DNA from: Maniola hyperantus
Lineage: Eukaryota; Arthropoda; Insecta; Lepidoptera; Nymphalidae
Reading direction: 5' to 3'
Length of the DNA stretch: 64,000 bases
NCBI RefSeq assembly: GCF_902806685.2
Contig: NC_048553.1
Location: forward strand, 9,965,099 to 10,029,098
This document shows, piece after piece, positions 13,701 to 25,700 of this stretch. Position numbers and translations under genes: made by a program. Positions within the stretch are counted from its first letter, which is position 1. Each line of letters begins with the position of its first letter. The notes under the pieces are model-generated. The model ran no database searches. It was not told the origin of the DNA and worked only from the letters and a program-made list of their open reading frames with translations.

Positions 13701-16700
13701 CAGCTACTTCCTTCTTCAGAATCGGTACACCGTCCTGACCTCCTTTGAATTCGGCGCGGTTACAGAGCGTAGCGATTTTGGCGAGCGCTTTGAATCCAGG
13801 GCTAGTGCGGTCTGAGAACAAATGAAAATGTTTTAAATTCCATATCCCAGTTCACGACAGTTATGGAACTTGTAACAAAACGTCGAGGCATCGACATCAC
13901 TGGCAGGCGTACAATGTTACCTAAATTTGACACTCTAGTCCATATCCACAAGTACTGAACGCATTAGAGCAATTTTTATTTTCTATTCTTTAGATAGATT
14001 AGTTATAATAAAAAAGTCCTGAACTAATTTCACCAGATGACGCAAAATTTTACCCATAAAAGGCAACAAATCATCGTGAAAATCCAATAGGGCATAGGTT
14101 ATTAATTTTTTTGCAAACAAAAACTGACGTTGTTAACATTTCAGGATGATGTGGTTTTTTTTACCAATAAGCATTATTGAAAAAACTAAAGGTTAAATTC
14201 AGAAATTCCAGAGACAATTTCATTTTCATCAACCGATAGACGTTCACTGCTGGACATAGGTCTCTTGTAGAGGTTTCCACACGCCACCATTTGCTTGATG
14301 TCGTCCACCTAGTAGAGGACTTCCAACGCTGTATTTTCCGGTGCGAAGTCGCCATTCCAGCACCTTGGAATGGGCAATCCCAACATTATTTACAATTGCA
14401 CTGTTGACTTACCATATTGTACTCCAGACTGGTCCTCAGTGGTATCAGCTTCAATGATCTGGTTGTCGAACCACATGTGAGCAACAGTCATCCTATTCTG
14501 GGTTAAAGTTCCAGTCTTATCCGAGCAGATGGTAGACGTAGATCCGAGGGTTTCCACGGCTTCCAAGTTCTTTACAAGGCAGTTCTTGGAGGCCATGCGT
14601 TTGGCAGTGAGAGTCAGACATACGGTTACAGTCGCGAGCAGACCTTCTGGCACGTTAGCTACGATGATACCTGGGAAGTAATTAAGATGTGTTATGTGGA
14701 AGTCTTTGATGTGGGTGGTGTAGCGTGTGTGGTGTGTGTCAGCGCATTTAAATTGATTGCGCTTGCTGAGCAACGTGGATCCATCTCAGCAAATGATTGA
14801 TGACGGAAACGTCTTTTGAGGTCTGAATTTGGTCATCTTTGGGATCCTCTTTACCAAGGTAGAGTCGAAGTAACCATTATTTCGTAGGTTATTATTTAGT
14901 TGCTGATAAAATCAGTTTAGAGTAAGCAGATCCTGGTCAAAATTCCGGGATCATGCAATAGTTTTACAATTTTGTATGATAAATAGATTTTCTGAAATTC
15001 CATTTGATTGCAGATCTGCAGAACAACAAAAAAAACGCTATAAATACCTAAAAACGGTCCAAATTTTTTAGTGAGAGCACTTACCAATGAGGAAAATGAC
15101 AGCGTCAAGCCAATGGTAGCCGAGGATGAAAGCGATGACGAAGAAAGTGACGCCGAGGAACACGGCCACGCCCGTGATGAGGTGGATGAAGTGGTGGATC
15201 TCCTTCGCGATGGGCGTCTCGCCCGTGTCCAGCCCCGACGCCAGCCCCGCGATACGACCCATCACCTGACGGGACCAGAGTGTTCTGTCATGACTACTGT
15301 AGAGCTTATTCAGATCAGGGAGTTGGGATAGACATCGTACTAATAAGAACGAGTCCACGATCGCCTGACTTAGGTAAGCCCAGCGATATGACTCAATATC
15401 TGATATATTGTGATGTAAAACTTGACAGTTGGGTTGGAATTCCATGATCGCCAGCCCTACGTAGCCAATCAGCGATACGACCCATTACCTGATCTGTCAT
15501 GAGTATTGTAATGTAGAGCTTATTCAGATCAGAACGTTGGTTTGGACATCGTACTAATTCGAACGTGCCCACAACCATAAACCGCATAAGCCCAGCAATA
15601 AGACTCAATACCTGATTTACCAAGAGTGTTCTGTTATGGGTCGTTGTAATGTAAAACTTGGTAGCTAAGTTGGATATCGTAGTAACTTGAGAGTCTACTA
15701 TTGCCCTATGTAGCCAATCAGCGATACGACCCATTACAGCAGTGTTTTGCCATAACTATCACAATGTAGAGCTTGTGCGGCTTAGAGGTTTGGGATAGTA
15801 ATAATATGAGCAAGTCCACGATCGATTGATCTTTATTGCTAATCCTAATGTGACTCTGTCATGGGTATTGTAATATAGGACTTATTCAAATTAGAGTTGG
15901 GTTTGACACCGCAATAAATCGAGTGAACCTAAGATCGCCATGGAACATATAACAGAATTGACTTACGTAGTCAATTTTGTTCCATTATGAGTCCCGTAAA
16001 TTGCTATTGCGATGGAACCATGTCTCATTAACATCAGCTCGAAACTTCAGTCTAGTGCTGACGTCACTAAAATGGCGGCCACGGCATTAGCAATTTGCGG
16101 GACTTATACCTGATATATTTAAGAGAGTCATGTCATGAATGCATTAGAGTTGGGTTTGACATTTAATCGTAATAACGATCGACAGAGCCAATCCAGCGAT
16201 ACGTTCCATTACCTAGCGGGATAGAATGCTCCGGCATGGGTATTGTAATGTTGGGCTGGACATCGTAATAAATCAAGTGAACCTAGGATCGCCAGACTTA
16301 CTTAGCCAATTCAGCGATACGTCCCTTTACCTGATTATTCAAGAGTGTCATGTCATGAATATTGTAATGTAAAACTTATTCGGATTAGTGAGTTGGGTTT
16401 GACATCAGACTTTCGTTGCCAATTTTATACGTTTAATTACCTGACAGCTCAAGAGTGTGTTATAGTGTAAACTTTAGTTAGATTAGAGAATTGGGAATTG
16501 GGATGTACATCGAAATTATTCGAGCAAGTCAGGCCTATGAATTTTTTGCGCTACAGTGTGTCATATTGAAATATCAGGGTAGAGCAGACAAACGGCGCGA
16601 CATTCTGTCCACGTTTTTCTGTTTTTACCCTTGCTAACTAAGGAAGATCTGTTTCGTAAAATTTGTCACTATGAAAATTCGATCGTCTTTCCTTAAAATG

Positions 16701-19700
16701 TGATAGAAAAATATCAAATTTTAAGTTCAAGAAATAGAGAGACACCTAGACCCTTTCCCGTAAAAAAACTTGAGCTTTTAGTTTCACTACCCCCGTTTCT
16801 CGTACTGCCATGCAAAGTTTTGCACTTTTTGTGACATGGATAAGTACAGTTTAATGAATCATCGCTCAAAGCAGAGAACACAGAGACCCTTCACTATCAT
16901 TCAGATCTCTTTTTACCTGAAACCAAAAGTATGCAAATAATAATGGGGAAAGATTCAATCCAATCCTATCAATCAGCCTCTCATACTTCTATGGCTGGAC
17001 ATCTACCAAATACGGTCCTGCGCCAACATAGCTCAATTAAGCCAACTGTCAGTATCAACTTTTCCGCTCCATAAGTCCTTACAGGTAGGGCACACTACCT
17101 GGGAATGTAACGGGAATGTACCTGGGAAAAGATTGGAGCATGATGAGATTTTTACTTACCGTGTTATCACCGCAGCAGATGACAACTCCTTTCGCGGTAC
17201 CCTCAACAGCGTTGGTGGAGAAAAATGCGAGGTTCTTGGTTTCCAGGGGGTTCTCGTTGGTGAATTCGTGTCCGCGAGACTGGGGCTCGGACTCGCCGGT
17301 CAAACTCGAGTTATCTACTTTGAAGCCGCGGGCCTCGATGATACGGATGTCAGCTGGGATCCGGTCGCCGAATTTCACCTGATCGATGAATAAACATCAT
17401 TAATCTCTGAATCATAAAAGGATTTCTTACTTTTTGTGTCTTTCCACCAAGTTTTAAAACCTATTGTATTTTGGAGGCGTTTATTTTTTTACACCGAAAA
17501 CAAGTTGTGCCTGTAGGAATTTCTACTTGGTCTAATTGCTAATTCAAAGAGCGACAAAACATTTTCGAAACAAGGATACCATTTTATTTTTGCAGAAAGG
17601 CCTACATTTTCTTATGTTTGCAGTTTCCACTAAGCTGCGGGTTTCGTTGAAGAAAATACGATCGATTTCGATTTCTTCATTTACGATTCAACATTTAGAC
17701 GGTTTTGGACAAAATTATTACAGTAAAATTCATAAATAGTCATCATAGTTATTATAAGTTCTAAGAGCAAAATAATTGTCTATGTTTATTGATTAGCAAA
17801 AAAAACTTAGCCTGCATAACAATAATGTAGTAACATTAGTTCTAGAATAAATCGTGTAACTCACTTCAACAATATCGCCAAGTACGAGGTCTTCAGCGCG
17901 CAACGTTAACTTTTCTCCCTCGCGGATGACGGTGGCGAACTGAGGTACCATGTTCTTGAAGGATTCCATGATTTTGGAGGACTTGCTTTCCTGGTAGTAC
18001 GAGAAGATGCCGGTCACGATCACCACGGCCGCTAATACAATTCCAAGGTATAAGTTGTCGTCCGCTGGCTCCTCGACCGTACTCGCCTAAAAACCAATCG
18101 AAAAAATTATCAAGTGTTCTGCAACTAGTCACTATAGTCATAGACATTTTAATATTATGCTCCGAGCATATTTTTAGCTCTTACTAAAACGAGGAACTCT
18201 TATCCTTTCGATCAGTCCATCTGTCTGTACGAACCGTGTACCAGAAAATATTTTGTCTCGATTTGGTCTGGGAAAGTTCTAGTGCATTGGAGGCCGAAAA
18301 AGCTCATAAACGCATTTTGGGCAACAGTACGGATGTATATTTTTAGTACGTTGATTAAAAGCTTGTTATCTACCATTTACAACAAGTTTTTTTTTTGTTG
18401 CATTTAGTTTCACCTCAATCACTATTTTTACTGCTCTAATGTTGAAAAGAGGACCAAAATGTCAGATTTTCTTTACTTTATGTTACGTGTTACGTCTGTT
18501 AATTAGTTCTAAGACCTCGAGAAGTTAAGACAGCACATTGCCACATTTTACGACAGGTAGGGAACTTGTAACAAAATATCGAGGCTTCGACGTCACTGGC
18601 AGGCGTCAAATGTTAGCTACATTTGAGGCTAGGTAGGTTATGTAACAACTATTTTTCTTTGATTTCGCGTCACCCATAGCCCTATATATTATAGTGACAT
18701 CGTCGATTCAGGATTAAACCGAGAGTTCCCTCACTCTAGTTCACTCTGACATAGCTTACCTGGATTCCGTAGGCAATAAAGCATAGAATAGCACCAATCC
18801 ATAGTAATAACGCGAAGCCGCCGAAGAGATTTTTACAAAACTTTACCCATTCGGGCGTTTGTTTTGGGGGTGTGAGTGAGTTTGGACCGTCTCGTTCAAG
18901 GTTTTCTTTCGCTTTTGCATGACTAAGTCCCTGAATTAAAAATATAATAATTAAAAACTATGTATCTTAAAAAAATCTATAGAAAATCTAGATAAAAATG
19001 GTTTATAAATAGCATATTAAAACTTATACTAGATATTTTTTCACACAAAGGTCTGAACTTGGTAAGATGCTGAGTCGATTTACGTCCGGTTTCAATGTCA
19101 ATTATATATATGATCTGCCGTAAATTAAATTGTACGGTATTTTCTGACAAATAAAAGACGTTAATAAGTAACGTATCGACAGATCACAGATGGATTATTA
19201 TTGGATCCCAACGCTATACGTAAGTCGACAAGTGGTTTAAGAAAAAGTGTCAGATTTCCATTAGAATTAAACTATCTTAAATTCCAAATAATTACTTATT
19301 CCAAATTCTTTTTGGAAAAATGGTCAAGGAAAAGTACACATTTTTTGTTTACAGGTTCATCAATCAAAATAGCAAAGTAATAATATAGAGTAATTAAAGT
19401 AATTAATAAAATAAATATACAGTAATTTAGAGATATTTTTCAAAATGTACTTACATTTTCGGGGTGTGTCTGAAATCTTTGGTAAAGTTCTTCGGGTGTG
19501 ACTTTGTGGAAATCAATATCTAATTCCTGTTTCAGGTCATCTAAATCCCCAGGTTTCCGTTTTTTCGCAGGTGGTTTCCGGCGTGTCTAAGCAAACACAA
19601 CATATTTCCTAATCACTTTCTTATATTCAAAAGCTAATACATAATTCCAAAATTGAGATGCTCTAAGGCTAGATTACGGGCCACACTCCTGAGATTTTTC

Positions 19701-22700
19701 CATACTTGCAAAAATACCATCATCATCATCATGATCAACTGCATCACATCATCATGGTCCTGAGAGTCACAGAGTGAGAAGGGTTTTGGCTGTAGTCTAA
19801 AACGCCAAGTGCGGATTGGCAGACTTCACACACCTTTGAGAACATTATAAAGAACTCTCAAGTAAGCAGGTTCCCTCACGATGTTTTCCTTCAAACTAGA
19901 TAAAGCAAGTGATATTTAATTGCTTAAAATACACATAACTCCGAAAAGTTAGAGGTGCAAAAATATGCGTATACTATAGAATTTAAATGCGTTATTCTTG
20001 GGCCATCTCTACTCTAACCTTGAATATTAATAAAATTACATCATAATTATCATTTTTTACTGTAAGACTAAAAAAAAAAAATTATGTTTAAGTACTAATT
20101 TTAAGAATAGCAAAATAATATTAATGAGAAATCATGATGATTTAAGACATTCCACGGTGACGATTGAAAATTGCTAACTATTTAACCCACTTCCAAAAAG
20201 GTTCTCAATTCGATCAGTTTCTTTTCAGTATCCGATTTAATTAATCTTCTAACTAGATAAATTAGTGCAGCTGTCAATCGTTACCCGTGAGACCTTAATG
20301 AGATGATAATGCAAATTAAAAACCTTGTACTGTCCGTCAGCGGTTCTATTATCATCCTTTAGTGGGCCGATGGTGGCGACGCGGTAGGAGTCGGTGCGGC
20401 CATGCTGCAAACATAACTAGGGGCTAGACACATTCTACAAGGCGGCCCTAGGGCCATGCATATGGATCTAGGTGACTTGTGGACGTGAACATAAACTGTA
20501 CCAAGTGTTTTTGATGTTAACTTCATTTAAGGTGTTACAAAAGGATCATCCATTGTTATTGCATTCAGATTTTTTAATCCTGTGGGAACTCTTTGATTTT
20601 ACGAGATAAAATTTCCTCTTTGAGTTGAGTTCGTCTTTGAGATGCGAAGCGGATTGGGTGTGAAAAGGTAATATAGACAAGCAGACCATCTTTGCAATTT
20701 TATAAAATAAGTATGAATGTCGAAAAACAGCGTTTGAAACGCTCGTATGAAACTTACATTGAAAAGTCTCTAGAAAACATATTATGCATGTGATAAAGAA
20801 ATTAATCACATGCATACGTTTTCTAGAGACTTTTCAATGTAAGTTTCATAGTAACGTAGACTCCAACTTATTTCCAGATTTTTTACACCAGCGAAGTTGG
20901 GGCGGGTTAAGTTTTTATCATCTCTATCACTCCCTCACATTTTAAAGAGTGTCATCTAAAGTTAACAATCTATGGATGCCCGTTAACCAAATTTAATCAT
21001 TCTATCAAAATCACTTGGTACCTGTTAACAATGGAAAGTAACTGGCCTACGAAAAAATAAATTTACGAAAGGCAGTCACTTTAAAAATAAAAATTAGCAC
21101 CCAAAATTCAGATGATTAGGTGTGACAAGCAAAAATACCTAAGTATCTAGGGATCTATTCAAATCAGTCTTAATATAAAGTACTAGGGTACCATGCAGTG
21201 TCAGGGACTTGACGGGGCCACGTTGATTGCACACTATTTGCTCGTGTACTGACGCGTGTGGAAGTGATATGTATACATAAAATATACCAAACGGAATTAT
21301 TTGGGACCGTTTCAGAACGCAGCTCAGCCCGGCTGCGTGCCTGATACTGCATGGTTATCTACCAAGAGCTTTGGCCTACTAAGCTATGGTATAAAACAAG
21401 CCAAAATACTCAAGTATTTTAAACATTAAAATGTATGAATGAAACAGCACTGCTAATATTCATAGGTAGGTTGATATAATGAACGTGCTTTGATACGGAT
21501 TCAATTACCATTGTAAAACGCAGACCACTATTATATTATTGTAAAGAGTTGTACTGCAAAGAGAATAACCGCAGGGCCATGGCCTTGTCGTATAACCGAC
21601 TACCGACAGCGGACGCATTGATGCCACAGTCATCAGTAAAGAGTTCTGTGTTCCATTCAGTACTGACCAATCAAAGACAAATAAATGCTTATTTGACTGT
21701 TGCAGTCTATTTTATGTGTACAGAGAACGGGAAAGCAGAACTATGTACTAGGATCGACGCATTAAAAACGTGATAAAAAGAACTCTTTGAGGTAGACCGT
21801 GGTATGTATATTTCAAACAACAGAAGTGCGCTTCTCCTTTTTTTAATTCCAACTTTTTTATTTGAACTAAATAGGCAGGCATTCGCTTGACTCCAATTAC
21901 ACCATTTAGTAGGATGATGCAGCATAAGATGGAGTGCGCATGCCTAGAAGGTCTCTATTCAGTTTTCTTTTGAAGGTTCCATTATGATAATTGGTGACAA
22001 TGGATAGGCTTGCACTTGACGACAATCATGGTTGATAGATAGCAATGATGCGGTCTAAGTTGGAGCGCGCTTGTCTAGAAGATGCCTATTTACACTTGCC
22101 TTGAAGGTAGGGTAGTATAGTACTTTCTTCTATTAATGGCACTATACGTGTAAGTAAATTATAGTAGGCGTCAGGTGGAGATGGCAATCGGGGTATGAGG
22201 CGCGAAGGACCGCACCGGGTTAGCGCGCGGGCTGTGCGGGTGTGCGGGGAGTCCCAATCCCAAATGGCATCTCGACATGTCGCGTACTATACTTATATTC
22301 AGGGCACATAGCAACAGCAATGTGGCCACAAGGTGTGACCTTGAGGCGCAGTTCTATAGTCCTGTTAGGGGGCACCGGCTCAATGGCGTTCAATTGTGCC
22401 GAGCTACGAGTAGATGCGTGTGCGAACCTCACTATATGGAGCGCGCACCTCACATAATGTGCATCGATCGTTGGCACTGGCCTACTTTACATGCGCACGC
22501 ATTTTCAAATCCTACGCTTATTTTAGGTCATCAGCGCCCTCTTTAAATATTAATCTACACAGGGCATAGACAATTGTGATGATGCCTATGGCAAAAATAA
22601 ATTAGTTCTTAGGAAATATTAAATAGAGGAGGGTCTTCCAAAATTCGTAAAATCCACGTCCGCTGTTAATTTTAAGCTTGTTAACTATTTCAAGTTATCG

Positions 22701-25700
22701 ATTTAACTAAAAAATCATCTAAAATTATGTCAAATGATTATGGCGTCACATCTATGTATTTCATGCAAGCTCCTTTCTAAGCAAGTGTTTTGGCGTTTGA
22801 TAAAAAGTCACTGATTTGACTAGTAGTCATCATCCCTATTTTAAATAGTCAATGGTGCTTCGGTAGTTCACATCTAACTAAACCAAATTATTCTTATAGG
22901 TTTAAAGGTAGAGTTATCCTTTTTCGTAGTACAGGACGTATGACAGGAATAGCACTACACTTATGCCTGTAAATGTTTAGTGATTTGTGTACAAACGAAT
23001 AAGCAACAATTTTCTTGCTATAGAAATAAACACCTTAATTTAAAGATATTTTTCACTTGTAAAATAATGAATGTTATAATTGCAATTTATAGTCTTTTCA
23101 TTTTGAAAAGAATCGCACCAATTTTAGAACTGCTAATTTGGTTTACAGATTTGGTACTGCTGTGGTACCGTTCATAATTATTGCTCTCATTTCCTATACC
23201 GCATAAAGGAGCACAATAAATGACGCGTCTAGTGTAGATATTCTACGCATCGCTGTTGTATCGCGACCTTTTTGCAGCTGTATCGCTGCAAAAAGTAGTG
23301 ACTTGTCTACCAATGTACGCTGAGCTCGGCTCGACTAAGCAACAAACCTACAAATGTATGAAAATATGGATTGGCACTTAAAGTCAGCTTAAAGTAGTTG
23401 GAAAACGTTCCTGTGTATATGCGATACATCACTCGGCATAACTGCGCATTGGATAAATTTTATGACTAGGTTATGACCCAGTTTTAGTATTATACAGCTG
23501 GGTATAAGCAATGGGGATTATGGCCGCAATAACTATAGCATTGTGTGCGAACTCGCCATAATGTCACGGCGTCTAAATGCGTCCGCGTTGCCGTAAACAA
23601 GCCGTCGGTCGTCGCTGTCGATAATTGATGAACGTTTTCATAGCGGACCTCATTACACCGCGCCCTGAATTCCTGTGAAGGTTACATTTGGAGTAGGAAC
23701 AACGTAACAATATGTCGCGGGATATTTCGCAAATGACGTTTAATTTTATGATGACGCGGATGCTAAAATAGGAGTGACTATTCCACGACTATTCATGTTT
23801 TCAATTCAAATACATGCGAAAACAATCTTGTCACAATAATTGATTTACAGCAAAATGTTGATGAATATATTCATAGCGGACCGAAACACCGCGTCCCGAA
23901 TTCCTGTGAAGGATACATTGGGAGCAGGATCGAATCGAACAAAACGTCGCGTCGCGGGGTGTGCGAGTTAAGAGGCCATTTCGCAAAGGCCTTTTAATTG
24001 TATGATGATGCGGGTGCTAAAATAGAAGTAACTATTTGCAATTATTTGTCATAATAAATAACTATTGATTTACAGCAAAATGTCGATGAATGTTTCCTAG
24101 CGAACCTCATTACACCGCGCCCTGAGTTGGAGCAGGAACGAATGGAACAATACGTCGCGGGATATGCGAGTTACGAGGCCATTCCGCAAAGGGCTTTTAA
24201 TTTTATTATGATGCGGATGCCAAAATAGAAGTAACTGTTCATATATTTTAAAATACATGCGAAAACAATTTTGTCACAATAATTTTTTTTTTAATTTATT
24301 GATCACGTAGAATTTCAATAATACATTTAAAATATACAAGTTCGCCATCTTCTAGAAGTTGAAGTTTATGTGATAATTTATGAAATAATTGATTTACATT
24401 GAAAATTTTGTCAAAGAAAGTCTTTAATTAATTAATGAATCTATTGCTAATGTTGCTAGTGCTATTAAAAGACTAGAAATAGCAGGGGCAGAATGAATTA
24501 AAAGGGAATACGACAGCATTTTGTTTAACAAAATGCTGTCTAGATTTTGTGAACATTCTGAATGATTAGCTCATACACGAGCTTGTATTATATGCACGAG
24601 TTTCGCAAAGGGCTTTTAGTTTCATGATGACGCGGATGCTAAAATAGAAGTGACTATTCATATAATTTCAAATATATGCGAAAGATACTATGTCATAAAA
24701 TTTTTATTTACAGCAAAATTAAGTTGTCTAATATCAAATTGCCTTGTACAAAGTCCGCATAGTGAAAATATTGCTAAGGTGGTTTTTAGTCTTACTTTAG
24801 GGATGATGGGGGCAGGTGAATTTAGCAAGGAATATGACTTTAGACAAAATGTCTATTATTTGTGAACATTCTGAATGGGCGATCTACGAGTATGGGGCCG
24901 TTTCGCAAAGGGCTTTTGAATTTATGATGACGCGTCACGCGGGTGGTTAAATAGATGTGACTTATACATATGATTTATAAATTGTCAAAATATATGCGAA
25001 AGCAATTTGTCGCAAGAATTTCATTTACAGCAATATTAAGTTATTAGCAAAGTCCCTTACACCAAGTCCTTGAAAATTAATTAATCTAATGTGTTTTTAA
25101 TAGACTTTCAGGGTGGCGTTCACAAAATTAATTTAGCACTCTATAAATCGAGTAGTACTAACACAGTCAACGCAGCCACCGAAGAAGTTTACGTTAAATA
25201 TTTAGTAGCAAACACTTCTATCGGCAGTTGGAATTGATTTGTTACTCGTAGATGAACGCGTAGAGAAACTTTCCTCGGGGCAAAGTGACAAAATGATGAA
25301 AAATTCATACGATGGAAATGGAATTACTGGTGCACGTTGGAAGGAAGGCGTGCTCCATCCGTTACATAAGCGGCGGGCAGCGCGCGTGCGCACTGCGGGC
25401 CCACCCCTCCCGCTACCCTCGACATAAATAGCTAAAAGACAAGGTTGCCACCCCCGGGCCCCAGCGACCGCATTCTATAATCTCTGTAAAGGTTAATCCG
25501 GAATATCTGATAGAAAATAGAATCCGGTTCCGTCGAGGATAAAACATGCAAGAAAGAACGACGTGGCATTGTGACATTTCACCGGGTGGAAAAATAATGG
25601 GAGCAGCGCGACACAGTTGTCCTACCAGTTGTCCTTGGAAGACTTTATTAGGGTCCCGTACCTGGAGGGTGCCAACGGGCCTTATTAAGCCTACGCTGTC

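Noticed and set aside
15393..15734. 113-codon minus-strand frame with two MGRIADWL repeats as an extra exon
   Set aside because: It is part of the intronic tandem array. After the six repeated residues it lacks the conserved sequence of the pump and has no good donor.
15071..17393. Plus-strand frames at 15071-15331 and 17116-17393
   Set aside because: They are antisense shadows of Atpalpha exons 7 and 6.
20401..20403. ATG at the start of exon 2 as translation start
   Set aside because: It is out of frame with the pump sequence and meets a stop within 15 codons.
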